A stretch of DNA of 64,000 bases, taken from the NCBI GenBank assembly GCA_001695595.3, contig MBPM02000074.1, positions 124,001 to 188,000 on the forward strand, read 5' to 3'. Shown one piece after another: positions 32,461 through 45,101 of the stretch. The notes below the pieces were generated by a model. It was not told the origin of the DNA and searched no databases. It was given only the letters and a program-made list of their open reading frames with translations. The DNA comes from Plasmopara viticola. Its lineage: Eukaryota > Oomycota > Peronosporomycetes > Peronosporales > Peronosporaceae. How positions within the stretch are numbered: position 1 is the stretch's first letter; every line of letters begins with the position of its first letter. The translations under genes and the position numbers were made by a program.

Positions 32461-35400
32461 AATACTCTATGAGGCGAGATAGCTACGTCTTTTTAAAAAA
32501 TGTGAGGGCCCGTGAAACCACTACGCAGTCCGCACAGAAGCACTGCAAAATGGCGGTTTGGGAACACCAGAGGAGGACGCTTCCGTTCTGGTCCTGTTCC
32601 TTTTTCATAATTAGTAGCAGCCTCTACGCAGGCAAATGAAGGTGTTTAAGATTACTGTTGGGGACGCTTCTGGCGGCTTTACAAATTAAAGGCTAGCAAT
32701 TACACAATTCGGATAAATATGAGAGGATAGAAGGTACTGCTGTCGTTACGTAGATAGACGTAACGACGAATCTAAAATCTTTTCATGTAAAAGGCCAAGT
32801 TCCACTAGTAGGACCGTGATGAGGAATACGAGACAGCTTTGTACATACAATAGCATAGCTTTGACGAGAAGTAGCCTAGCACTTCCGATTACGAGTGATA
32901 TAGCTTCTTTAGCGGGTATCGTAGTTCCACAAGATGCAAAAAAATCATGTTTACAGAAAGGTAGCAAAGTAGGTAGCATAGCTTAAAATAATTAAGGTGC
33001 GATACAAAATCATCCGAGGGTTTTACGAGTGTCCCCGTGACAATAAAAGAAACGTGATTCACTTTGTTGTTTTGATCGTCGGGTCGCGGCAGTTGTGCTC
33101 GAAGTAAAGGCGCTTCGCGTTACTGAACTCTAGGGAATACAAAATGACTAAGCCCTTCGCCAAGCTTAGTGTCGAGAATGTTCTGATGCGATATCCCTAA
33201 TTTCTCATGAGGTATTAAACACATTCTTTGGCTACGATCAGTATTTTTTGGACCAGTCTCGAAGGTACCGTTTGCTGCGCCTTGCCTTGTGTTTTCCAAA
33301 AGGACCTCAAAAAGCTGATATATTTCCAAGCAAAAATTATTTTGCTGTGGTTTCCGGAATCACCATCAAACCTTCAAACAGATAGAGAGGTGAGGCACAA
33401 ATTATTCATTATCAGAATATGACATTTGATGCAGAAGAAAATTGACTTTGTTGTTGCCATCTTTGCCGAAAAGGCGATTGATATTGTGGTACAGGAGCCG
33501 AAAATTTTACACACGTCACTAGCTTTTTGTCATCAAAAGAATCGAGCAGAAAATAGGTGCCTAATTTTTAATCACGAAAAGCTAAAAAAGCAAGAGTATA
33601 CTAGTATACTTACAGGCACAAAGTTCAAGGAAGAACGTGCAATATATCGGGAGGCACGCTGTACACGCATAGCAAGTTTGAAAGTCAGAATGCAATTGGT
33701 ACGCCCATGACGTGTGCTTAATCACCAGATCACACAAAGTCTATGACTATTGCGAGCTGCCGCGCACATACACATTAAAGGTATGTTTGTCCATAGCCGC
33801 TCTAAAGAAAATCGATTAGCGCTGCATACCTATTTGCTACCTAAGGCATGTTTTAACGATCAGATTAATTAAATGAGCTTAAGCTAACATTATTCAATGT
33901 GTCTTTATCGCGGTAGAATTGTATAATTCTGTGAGGGGTTGCGCAGACCCTGAAAATCGGTTTGAAGTCGGCAACGTCACGATATAAAAAAAGCTTAAAA
34001 AACCGTGTCCAGTGTATCAGCGTTGAAAATGAATGGATAATGCTAAAGAGCCAGCATCAATTGAGCTCAAGTGAGACCTTAAGAGGACACTTATTCTGAC
34101 GTTTTTCTGGATAAAGCTATTAGGCGACCTATGCAACATTTTAGTTGCTACGCGCTTTTGCAGCTTGACATGAACAAATCTGTCAGAAGATACAGTTTAA
34201 AAGTGACAAACGGAAGTGCATTGTTCGTGACAAAGATTAACATGCCATTAAAGCGGGCACGGGTAACTCTTCGAGTGCATCTTTTGAGTTAAAAGCCCTT
34301 CGTAGTCTATTTTTATCGGTTATCAGGACGGGTGGTGACACATACGCCCTACTAAAACGTGATGGCTATCATTTTTTGCAAAGCACAACTCGCGCGTTGT
34401 ATGCAAGCCTAGCGTGCTAAAAATAATTGGCATATACGCCTGCAACAAGGAAATCTGTGTGCAAGCCCTGTTTTGAGCTCTATTAATGATTATTCCATCA
34501 TGTATATAAATAAACGTCTTTCTTAAGCATTTAGTTTAATCCTTCATGGCAGTCAAATATATCAAAATCGAGTAGCCAGCTCTCGACAGTGATCGCAGCT
34601 GTATCACAATGAGTAAACAACAGTCTTCTTCAGAGTAGAATGCGATCGACAAATCCAGCCCGTGTCGTTGTTTCAGACAACAAAAACCTGTGTTTTATAG
34701 TTTTGGAGAAATTTGAAACTCCCTCTAGTAGTCTTTTGTGCCGAGAAAAGATTTCTCTCTTAATAGGTAATAGCCCATATGCAAAGACGTATTAGACCCA
34801 CCAGAAGATTTACCCGCGACTCACGCTATAGATTCTTTAAGAGAGCTTGCCAACACGGTGAAATACTGAGATTGCCTCATTAACATTATTAATAGTTGTG
34901 TTTCTATGCCGCCTGACATCCGACACTTTGTCTACTCAGTTTAGCTGGATAATAAACAGCAAGGCTTTATGCGCGCAGTAACAAATTACCACGGCTAACC
35001 GGACAAGATGATGTCCGTTAGGACGCTAATGCATAATTAGGCCATGTAGTATTTCTCTTCCGGCTTTCCAGTACATTTCTGACCACTGCGTTTCGGCGAA
35101 CGCTATTTTAGCTGATATTCGCGTGCTTTTATCAGCAACGGACCATTCTTAGACAGATGATCCGACGAAAAAGATCAGCTGGATGCTTTAAGACACATTG
35201 AGCTGATTGCAGTTGAGGCACCGCGTTCATGAACCGACCAGTTGTCGATAATTAAGTTTGCATAAACTATGCAATACATGCAATACATGCATCTATAAGC
35301 GCTACGCCTCTTTAGAAGCGTTACTTGTTATTCTGATAATTTTTAAGCGTGAATACAGCTGATATTTGCAGTGGAGAAACTCGAAAACATATCAACTTTG

Positions 35401-36789
35401 AAGTCTAATCGAGTACTAACTTCCTTATAAAAAGAATAACCTAGTTTTGCTAAGATTGGCTAATGTGATTAGCAGGGAAAGGATGCGCTTGCACGCGTAT
35501 AATTTATACAAAGTTAATTTTTGGAGAAGCTTGGCAGGCGAATTCAAAAAAATTATTGTGAAGTACTATTTAGCTCAAAAGTTCTACCACCAAAACGGGT
35601 AAGCTCGGACTTCAATCGGACCTCATACGGTCTTGAGATCGATATAGACCACAGATCTCGTTTGGTCTTGGGGTTCATCAGCACTTCTTAAGAGCTTTTC
35701 CGCGCATACAATCGTATTAAAATGGTGGGAACAAGAGGCTAAAAGTGCTCAAAACCGCCGTCGTATTGACTATAAGGCTAGGTGGTCCTGAAAAAATGAG
35801 CGCTTTAATTGGCCGCCGCTTCGCACGAAGGAGAACAGCATCTTGACTCAAGTCGGATACATTGCGCTTAGACGCACAGCTGTTGTCCGACCGTGAAGAT
35901 CATTGGTCACTTGATTGAACAGTATTTCCCCTTACAAAGCCATAAGGGCTCAAGGTTGATTCATTGGCACCACATCTTGATCACCAGGATCAATCAAAAT
36001 ATCATTTTCCAGCGCAATCTCTTAGTGCGCAGATGCTGGTGCTCCCTATCAAGAAAGCGCAGTTCTGATGATGAAATTCTCTGGTGCTCCTTGACTACCA
36101 ATACCAGCCAAATGATTGCATAGAAAGTGAAAGAAGCAGAAGTTCATTCACAGACATCAAAAGCTTTTTGTAGAGTGACAAAGTAATCCTAGAATCATCA
36201 CAGAACTCGTGAAAGCCGCTCGATCAGGTCCTGCAAGAATGCGCAAAAGCCGTTGCAACATTTGCATACTGAGGCACGGTGGATTCGCGCTCGGAATTTA
36301 AGCCTCAAGTGCCGCCAACTTTAGCAGGATGCCGAAGATTAGATATTCACGAAGTAAGCTGTCTTCGACCCATCAAATAACAAAATTGCACTTGGAGCTC
36401 ACAGATGTAAAGTACATCTTCCAATGTGATTGATTCGGATATAGTAAAACCACTAAGCCTTTGAAAGCGTTTTTACTGTAAAAAACGAGGGAGAACTCAA
36501 TTGTATGGACGCAAGCCATTCTTGTCCTTCGACTTCTTGCGATGCCTAGTAATTCCTTCAGCGTGATTGGATACGATCATGTTTACACACTCATGACCGT
36601 CGTAATGTTGTACCGGTACAATGACCGTTTAAGCTAAGTTTTTATCTTACTAAAAGTGTGATAGGTATTTTAGAGAGCATAGCGGTGCGCAAGGAAAATC
36701 AGCGCACTGCTTCGCACCGTGATATGCTAGTCTCTACATACAAGGCTTTCCTTTGCTTTTGTTGAATCCAATATAAGGGAACACGAGGA
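32461..36789. other. Gene-poor stretch, nothing supported
   Basis: Frames here are short and AT-driven. The longest (33426-33710, 94 codons, Lys-rich) is unrecognised. Around 35740-36120 and 36290-36420 short frames with ordinary composition occur but contain stops. I see no diagnostic motif. Confidence 0.4.
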
Positions 36790-37357
36790 CTTCTCAGAGA
36801 TACGCGACTTGCGTTAGAGCCCGAGACTTACAGCCTACTGCGGTGATGGTTTGGGTCATCGGCTCGACGTTCTCATTGACTTTTCCCTCTTCTTTGCAAT
36901 AACGGCATTATTGACGAGAGAATTTCAAGGTGGAACCTTGCTTCTAGAATTGCCACGGCCTTTCCTGCCTTTATAAGTGAAGTCTTTTCGTTGGCATATG
37001 AAGTTACCGAGTTGCCTACCACGCACGTTCGGACAATGAAGCCGCTTGACAACGCAGTCGCTAGCTTGAGCTTTTTATACCGCCTTTGCATGCAGCGCAC
37101 AAAGTGAGTGTTTGCCTAAGAACTTGCGTCGCTCCTCACCATTTAAATTGCCCAGAGGCAGAGATGGCTACGGAAAACCGGGCAAAGTAGAATGGCAAAC
37201 ATGCGTGCCTCTCCATAGTGGAGGAGGAAATTTTTCCAGAGCGTGGCTGCAGAGTTACATCGATCTCGCAGCCAACAGCACAGATAACAATTTTGTGACA
37301 GGAGCAGTATTGGCGGCAAACTTGGCCTTTGATGTAAACGCAACCAAAAACAAATAG
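36790..37357 (+). pseudogene. Frameshifted coding relic of unknown family
   Basis: Three plus-strand pieces in different frames follow one another and have balanced, protein-like composition: GHRLDVLIDFSLFFAITALL...LELPRPFLPL (about 36838-36975), YEVTELPTTHVRTMKPLDNA (about 36990-37100), and GKVEWQTCVPLHSGGGNFSR...AANLAFDVNATKNK (37112-37357). The run has the look of one protein broken by at least two frameshifts. I do not recognise it. Confidence 0.35.
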
Positions 37358-39480
37358 GCTAATTGAGAATCTTGGTTAAATACCGAAGCAGCTTTTTCAT
37401 GGGATGGTGTTATATTGTCCGGCCGAATGGCATCCTTTCCCGTTGTTTGTCAATGTGTTGCTATTCTTTTTGGATAAAAATAATAACGCACGTAACTTCT
37501 CTATCGGATTCAATGGAAGCGGCTCATTTCCCAAAGTAGAACGATGGCTTATTGTTTAGAGAGCCATAAAAAAGCACAGCATTTACACCACAGTTGCACA
37601 GATAGAGGCAGCACATTTAAAGGCTTAGTAAGAATAAGGTGCGATCATAACAAATGGATGTCATTTTCAATGAATTGGTCTATAATCACAGTCTATTGCG
37701 CACTTTTGTAACTTTCGACCGAGGATGCTAAACAGTCCTTTAACGTAAGATCCTATTTATTTCTGCAGTACAAGGTGCTGTACATTACCATCAAACGGAT
37801 CCATTATAAATTAAAATGCCGTTCTTCTGGTAGTAAAAAAAATATCTTATTCTCTAGGTAAAGAGTCGGCATGCAGCGGTGTAAAAATTGTGAGGAACAA
37901 TCCAAATTCTGACGTATTCACTCTGCTCAGAAATAAACAGATTTTCAGTATTTGAAATTAATGATGTTTTTTTTGTATTCTCGTTATGTGCCAATTCTAA
38001 AATCCATTTGGGTCTCTTTGCGCTAATGAGCAGAAGTGACGAGAAATCTACGATGGGAAGCGTGACTAAACAATGATGGCGGTCATTCGCTCACAGTAAA
38101 TATATACTTGTGACGCAAAAATACTAGTCGTGACTGGTCTATAGTTTTAAAACCAGAGGTGATGGAAAAGGTGGATTTGTTCTGTAGCTGACGCTGATGA
38201 ACGTGTAGCAGTAAGAAACTATGGCTTCAAAGACAGCTTCGGTTGTCAAAAAAGCTGTGCGACATCAGCTAAACTATTAAGGTGTGTGCTACAGTCTTCA
38301 ATCTTCAAAACTAGATGGGCCAACATTTTGTCAAGCGCTTAGCTTACTTTTTAACTGTGACGTAACCATTGTCACCGACAGATCTGTCGCTTTCGGTCAC
38401 TATGCCATACATTTACATCATTTTCAGAGTACATGTGCATTGATACTAACCACAATTTCAATGCTTTAGTCCAGAGGCTGGGACCAGATGTCCCATAACC
38501 ATTATAAGTCACGAAAACTAATTGATTGAAAGTAGTGTAGGGTCGATGATATTTAAGGATAGTAGCAGTAGATGGCTGAGAGGCACCAGTTCGGCGGAAG
38601 CAATTTTTAGGAGCTCTCCATTCACTTTTCTTACGAATTTGCTTTAAGCAATCAACGCCTCTCCTCTCCCACCAGCTTCGCTTCGCTCGCCATTCAAGCC
38701 TTTTTCGAGAAGTGACTTTCAGAGAAAATTTCTCCGCGACTGTGTTCCATAGCAGCACTCGTCGTGTCATACTCAAAAGTTCAAGGCAAGGAAGCTTGTG
38801 GCCACATAGTGAAAGCAAGTGATGTTGTAGTTATTGGTACAAGCTAAACAGTCGGAGCCACTAGATTGCAAAAGGTAGTCTTTTTAGCACTTAGTGTCTT
38901 CATGAGTACTTACACGCTAGTGTGGTAAAAACATCTGGATTTCTCTTAGCAAGTCTATGCTTAGTGCTTTTGCCTTTTGGCATATCCCCATGTCCTGCTG
39001 CTGAAAACACAGAAAATACTTTTAGATAAGTAACCTAGTTGGCTTGCTTAATCTACATTCAGCACTACTGAGCTGTTTCGCTCGGCTTTGCTTTGTAGAA
39101 ATACAAAAGACTCGTGAGCCCAAGAACTTGTTTTAAACCACCAGTTAGCTCCTAACAAGCCGATACAAGGAGGTTGACAAGCTTTTAAATGTCTTGTGTA
39201 CAACAACTATTAGCTCTGAAGCTTGTCCAACCTATCTGAAACAGATTCCGGATCGTACAGACTCAGGTACCAGAAATTTAGTGCACGATTTCACTTTAGC
39301 CTAAAGTGCCGTATTCAGCAAGCCTAAAGCTTTTGAAAGGTTCATTGTACCGCTCTATCCTTTTATGTAAAAAGAGTAATTTGTAAAACAAAATCATACC
39401 ACTTATGTTTTCTTATACTTGATGCTTTATCAGGGTCTGGCAGATTTTATGAAAAGCGTTGATAAGTCCGACAAGTATGA
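37358..39480. other. Gene-poor stretch with one 148-codon minus frame
   Basis: The minus frame 38372-38818 is rich in Arg, Lys and Trp (RKRLEWRAKRSWWERRGVDC) and has no recognised domain; given the TE-rich setting it may be part of a decayed element. The remainder has no gene signal. Confidence 0.35.
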
Positions 39481-42100
39481 CTTAGTAAAAAGGCCGTGGC
39501 TGAGCGTTTAACGCAAATCGCTAACACAGCAAGATGAGTGCTCTCAAGTATAATGAGATTTGAAAGCCAACGTCGCACCCAAGCCTACGATTACCGACTC
39601 CGCCAGTTGCGGTAAGCGCCAATGACCATGCAAACTCAATCATTCAGGTCAATGTAACCACTTCGGCAGCTATGGGACAAGACAGGCCAACTACTGTTGT
39701 ATCTCACTTAGCAACAACACCAATATTAAGTCCAGATGCAAGCTCAAATACAAGCCCAAATGGAAAAGGCTAATGAGCGCTTCGAGTTTCTCATCAAATC
39801 AATGATATTCTACCGCATTAATTAAACACTACAATTCGTTAGATTTCTTGGAAGGTTTAGATAAGAGTTGAAGTATGCGTCTTCGCAACGTAACCGTACA
39901 ATGCCAATAAGCATCACTTGATGACGACAGAGTAGTCAGACTTTGTGACGCTTATCTCAGTGGGTACCGTGTGTAAACAGCCGACTACGAGGGCATTAAA
40001 GTGCACAGGACATAGACACTGTTCAGTATTTGACTGCGCACACGCTCAGGACCTAAGGATTTCGAGTATAATCTTTAGAAAAAGATGATTCACCTGAAAG
40101 AAAGAGAAGTCATCATGAGTTCGTCTCTGACTTCCAAAGCTTGATGTCCCAAACAAATTTGGAAATATCTGGACTGGAAAAGCAATTTAATTCCAGAATG
40201 GATAACAGAAAAAGATCGCGAATCATGTTAAAAAGAAAGTCCGGATACTCTCTAGAAGACCGTTGAAAGTGCCTCTGACTTCGTGGTTGCGTAGACCAAA
40301 TCGTTTATCGGCCAAGTCGTACTGATAGAATCAAGTTATTGTGCAAACAAGTCACAACCTCAAAGTGTTAGCGTTACAAAAGTGGAAGGACAAGAACAAT
40401 GGCTGGACAAAATGACAACATGTAAGAATTGTGGCGTTGTCGGCTACATATTGCTGCTATGTACCGCTTTTAGATTATGTAGACTGTATGCTATCCTCGA
40501 GATAGAACATTAAGCTTTTAAAGACGTTGGACAACAGAGACTCGATTTTATCTTCATTGACAATGGATGTGTGTATCTTAAGCTTGATGAAACGACTTGA
40601 GCTCGAGGAGACCAAGAGTGAGATAATGCAAGACATTTTTCAGTGTTCGCCGCCCTTATCACCTGTGCTCATAAATTTGGAGAAACCTGGTTTCCCATTA
40701 ACATTGAGAGCTTTCCAAATCATGCCTGTACCGAGGAATTAGGATATCATTATCGGCACGATGTGGTTGCGTGAGTAAAGTCCAGTAAATAAATAAAATA
40801 CAAGGCGCATGACTTCTCGTATCAACACGCGGTAATTCAACAAAACCCGCAAACTGGTGACGGTCAAATGGTCTGCTGGACCATACAAGGCTGTCATAAA
40901 TTAGAGCCAAACGTTTATAAGCACTATTGGCAACAAGGCGGCCATGACTGTAAGAGAATGACGCCACTAATATTGTTTGAGCAGTTTTAAAAAGATTGCG
41001 TTACGTCAAAACCATTAAGATTATTTTCGTCGTCAATTCGCATAATTGAGAAAGCTTAGCGCTTAAAGAAACAAGAGCGGAAATTTCTTGAGAATAATCC
41101 GGCGTATGAAACGCTTCGCAAGTATGCAAAAGCACTTTTTTTACACAAGGCTTCCTTGCAAGATGCCGCCAGAACCAAAAGAAATCGAACACAAAGGTTT
41201 GAAGCTCTGGTACGTTTCACCAGCTACTGCAGAAAGTCCTTCGAGACTTGATCGGCGTAATGAGAATCTACTTTGACGGCATCTACATATTCCAGCAAAG
41301 CAGAGATGTTACAGACCACGTTTCGGCTAGAGACTCTCTGCCCAAACGGTTTTGAGGAGCAGCAACTTTACATCAACTTGCCAAATGTCTAGCTCTGCGT
41401 GGATGAGATCCCATGCCTAGTAGACTTTATCAGACGAAAAGGCATCCACATTGACGCTGAAGATGTTCAGATCATCGCAGAAAGAAATGATCCCAGAAAA
41501 TGAAGCAAACTTAGTGCGCTTAAGACGCTACAGAGTATGACTCGCGATTTGGACTTTGCTTAATTTGCAGAACCACTCCACGACATTATCAAGAAAAAAA
41601 CACTGCCTCAAGAATGTTTGACAATCAACTATACTGCTTCTTAAACCTCAGCGTCGCTTTTCACCAGTTCTAAATCTTCCAAACTTTTTGAAACCATTTG
41701 GTATACGAATTAAAGCTCTGTATTTTGCGATCGGAGGAGTCTTGTGTCAAAAAAGGGAAGAGCTGGAGAATCTGATATCTTAAGCTGATTGAAAGAGGAA
41801 GACAGCCGAGCTGAACTATCCAGTTTGTGATCAAATCCTACTTGTAATCATGCATGTAGTGAAATTATGACGTGTATATTCTCGATCGATCATTCACAGT
41901 CGAAGTAGAGCTTGAGATGTACTTGACGAAGAAGACTACAAATTGCAGAGTAGCTCGACGGCTTAATAAGCTTGCTAAATTTCAGTCTTTGTTCAGCTGG
42001 ACTCCCGACTAGTTTGACACCGTGGCTAATGCACTGTTTTGCAATCCGAAATTGATGAGTAAAGCTGCCCGAGATAAATTGCACGTGCTACTGAAAACGT
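39480..42100 (+). pseudogene. Ty3/gypsy retrotransposon relic (gag to RNase H)
   Basis: The order of a gypsy element is readable through many stops and frameshifts. There is a Pro/Thr-rich gag start near 39600-39760, then gag core RSHHEFVSDFQSLMSQTNLE (about 40105-40165). A zinc knuckle CKNCGVVGYILLLC (about 40425-40465) has its His replaced by Tyr. The reverse transcriptase end is at 41290-41520 (CVDEIPCLVDFIRRKGIHID, AEDVQIIAERNDPR, APLHDIIKKKT with one change), and RNase H at about 41800-42080 (AELNYPVCDQILLVIMHVV, RVARRLNKLAKFQSLFSWTP). The direction is plus throughout. It is non-functional; no LTR pair was identified. Confidence 0.8.
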
Positions 42101-43905
42101 TTAAGATCGCGAGATCGTGGCAGCAATAAAGACAGACAAATTACATTTGCTAAATCTTCAAGGCAACGCGTGCGTGAAGTAGAGATATACAGTAGTCTAT
42201 CAAGCAGCTAATTAAAATTAGGTGCCATAAAACTCCAGGCAGGAAAATAAGCCGCATCCTGTTTTCCGAGCTCCACTGTCGAAGCCATATTGCAAGGCGA
42301 CCGAGCGTCAACAGAAGGCAAATTGTTGTGAATTTAGTTAGCTGGATGCAAAGATCCAAAATGACCAGTACTAAATCAAGACGTCATTTGTTTGGCAATT
42401 GCAAGAGGGCCCGTCAATTTTGCAGCTTCCGGTTGCACTGCACGCTGGCACGAATCCAATTGCTTTCTCATTGAGCAGCAGAAGTGAAAGTGAAAGGCCC
42501 TTTATGCTACAATTCGGCAACAAAACACAAAAAAAGCGTGAAACATTTAAGCATCCGTATACAGGTTGCAAAATTAGAGCGCACAATTGTTCCTTAAGCG
42601 CCATACACCTGTAAGCTCGACGTGCCACACACGTTACAAAGCAGCTACCTTGCTTATCTTTGCTCATAATGTCGTTTGTCTATCGGAGAGAAAGTACTGT
42701 TTCGGCTGTACTTTTGAGTACTGCGACTTTAAAAATGTTTTGGGAGCTTTGGCTCCGCGAACTTACTGTACGCTTGATCTGCTGCTACCATGTTCTTGGA
42801 TCTGCGACCAGATACACTCGCAATATAATCATCACAAGATGTGGCAAGTTTGGCTTTTTCGATTTTTGGGCCTGAGCAGTGTGCGCAGTGACAAGCCTTC
42901 TTCTGTTTCACCCATCGCTTATCAGCAGCTGACAATGTCTTTTGACAAGGCGGTTTTATGTGCATCACTACGACTAAGATACCTTTGGCACTGCACCGAA
43001 GGCAGTATCTACCGTATAATATCAACGTTTGAGCGTTTTAACGAGCTTTGTTTGCACGCAAGTTGCGCGCGCTATGGGATCTTTATCGAAACCGAATCAT
43101 GTGAATCCCAACAGCGTATCTTAATGAACAACAATATATTGCGGAGCCAAGTAGAGGCATTTGTTTTTTATATTTGTATTCCAGCCAGAATGTCGTAATG
43201 AATTCTTAATGAAATTCAGCTTCTTTTGAGCCAATTTGTCCTTGTTATTTGCATGATCTGCTCGAACGTCAGTTGTCGTGCATGTTAGACAAGAGCAAAG
43301 GCTTCGATTATCCACTACCGCTATAATGACAGCAAAAGTGGACGCAATAACTACCACACATATTCGTTGTCCATTACTAAGCACGACATTATCAGCTTTA
43401 CGATCCTCGCACTGGCGATACCAACTGTACTTTGGTACACTAACAAACATCGACGTTTGCAAAATATGCACTAGCCCTCAAATTTTGTTTGTGTATATAT
43501 TAGATGCCAATTAAAACCCTTGCACGATTCTTCATCGTGGCGCTGCTATAAGTTAAGTCCCAAATGTTTACCGTGCAAAAACTGTGAGGTGGTCCACGCT
43601 TCGTCCCTGTCATGGGAAAACCAATCTCACATATAAATTTCATGGTTTGCTGTCGCTTTCGATGAACTCTAATCCTTGTTTGATAGATGATTTTTTTAAG
43701 ACCAAACAGCGTCGACTTGCAAATTCATCCTGCTGAAGAGTGTATGGGTAAACACGCTACCACGCGTAAATCCGGAAAAGCGCGACTTTGAGGGGCACCA
43801 TGCTAATGAACTTCCACCCGGTTGCTATCTATGATGAAAGAGACAATACAAACTGAGTCATTAAATGTTTTCATTCGGTCGCGTTCCTGCAGATTTTGCC
43901 ATTCG
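42101..43905. other. Overlapping open frames on both strands, unassigned
   Basis: A plus frame stays open for 203 codons (42587-43198), but a minus frame over the same bases (42729-43025) includes KKACHCAHCSGPKIEKAKLA, with a CxxC pair and a trailing Cys, like a damaged BED-type finger of a hAT transposase. The minus frames continue upstream (43121-43471) and downstream (42371-42667). I favour a decayed DNA transposon on the minus strand over a plus-strand gene, with low certainty. Confidence 0.25.
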
Positions 43906-44250
43906 ATTTACGCTCTTTTCGGAAAAGGTTGGGGTGACGCCCTCCTTCCAAGCGCGGGGGCTAAATGCTCGCGCGCTTCGGGCAGGTGCTCTCGGGCAAC
44001 TGCAGGTCTCTAACGAGTCTCACCCTCGACGCGACGGTCTCCAGCACCAGGGCGCCACCTGGGCTCTTACCAAGTCAGAAGTACATAAAATAATGGAAGA
44101 CCCTCACGGCCTCGGGGCTGGCTGCACTGCCCGCCGAACGAGACTCGACGTATGCGGACACCACTCTATGCCGTGGACTAGCCATAGAGCCTAGCACGTG
44201 CATAACTTGGCAACGCGATAACGTAATACAATACAATACAATTTACGCTC
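43906..44250 (+). mobile_element. SINE-like retroposon, copy 3, with 10-bp target-site duplication
   Basis: The element body (43916-44240, about 325 bp) is flanked by perfect ATTTACGCTC repeats at 43906-43915 and 44241-44250. It starts near GGAAAAGGTTGGGGTGACGC and ends in AATACAATACA. It is nearly identical to copy 1. All three copies share the same 5' end, so the element is a full unit and not a 5'-truncated LINE. Confidence 0.87.
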
Positions 44251-45101
44251 GCAGGAAGCTGAGAACTGCGATTCGTAGTGAATTAACTTAACATCAAATT
44301 TCTAAAAAATATAGGTACTTATTCTTTGAGACATATTACCTTTTTTTCTGATTTTCTTATTTTGAAAACGTTTAATGGGGTTGCAAGGTTCACGTCGCGA
44401 GGGCGATGGAAACAAACGCTTTACTGGTTGCAGACCACAAAATTCCAGAAAAAAAAGACAATTTTGGCCTGATTAGAACATTGACGGCTATGTCGACGTT
44501 CCGGCGCCGCATTCCGCCTCGATCGATAGCCTCAGCAGTGGTACTAATGGTCTCATTCCATATGGTAGAGTTGCTAGCTTATGATAGGAGCTCTTTTCGA
44601 TAGTATTGCAATAGGCTTAAGCCAAACTTCAGAATTGTACATGTATAAAGTTTATATAGTAAAGCCGTGAAGCATTGGTGTAAGCGTGGAAGCAATTTGG
44701 TATGAGATGTCCGCTATGACAATAAAGGGTGAGAGTATGCGGTGGTGGCGTGCGCGGCGTTTTGCGTAGCGACGGGTCAATGACGCACGTCGAGCGACCG
44801 AGTCTCAGAACCGAATTCATCAAGTCGCAGCTATCAGCTGGGACAGTACTCACTCTCACAGAGTCAGTACCATCTGCCATGTCTCAGAAATTAGCATATA
44901 TGTCAAGATAGGTTTCTTTATTCGGGAATATACAAATAACCAGTTTCAAAGGTTGGACAAAACGTGACGATAGATTTGTGGTACGCACTTCTGTTGTATT
45001 TCACACCGACGATTGATCGATGCTGTTACCGAGGTCGTCACCGTCCACTTTTGATCATTTTCAAACCTGCTACAAGTTGCGTACATCTCACGCTTACAAA
45101 A
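44251..45101. other. Upstream of the PX gene, no clear gene
   Basis: Short frames at 44406-44603 (+), 44729-44911 (+) and 44629-44880 (-) are open but unrecognised. An in-frame ATG at 44964 would add 46 residues to the PX protein; the added part is hydrophobic and Cys-rich and is more likely 5' UTR. Confidence 0.4.
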
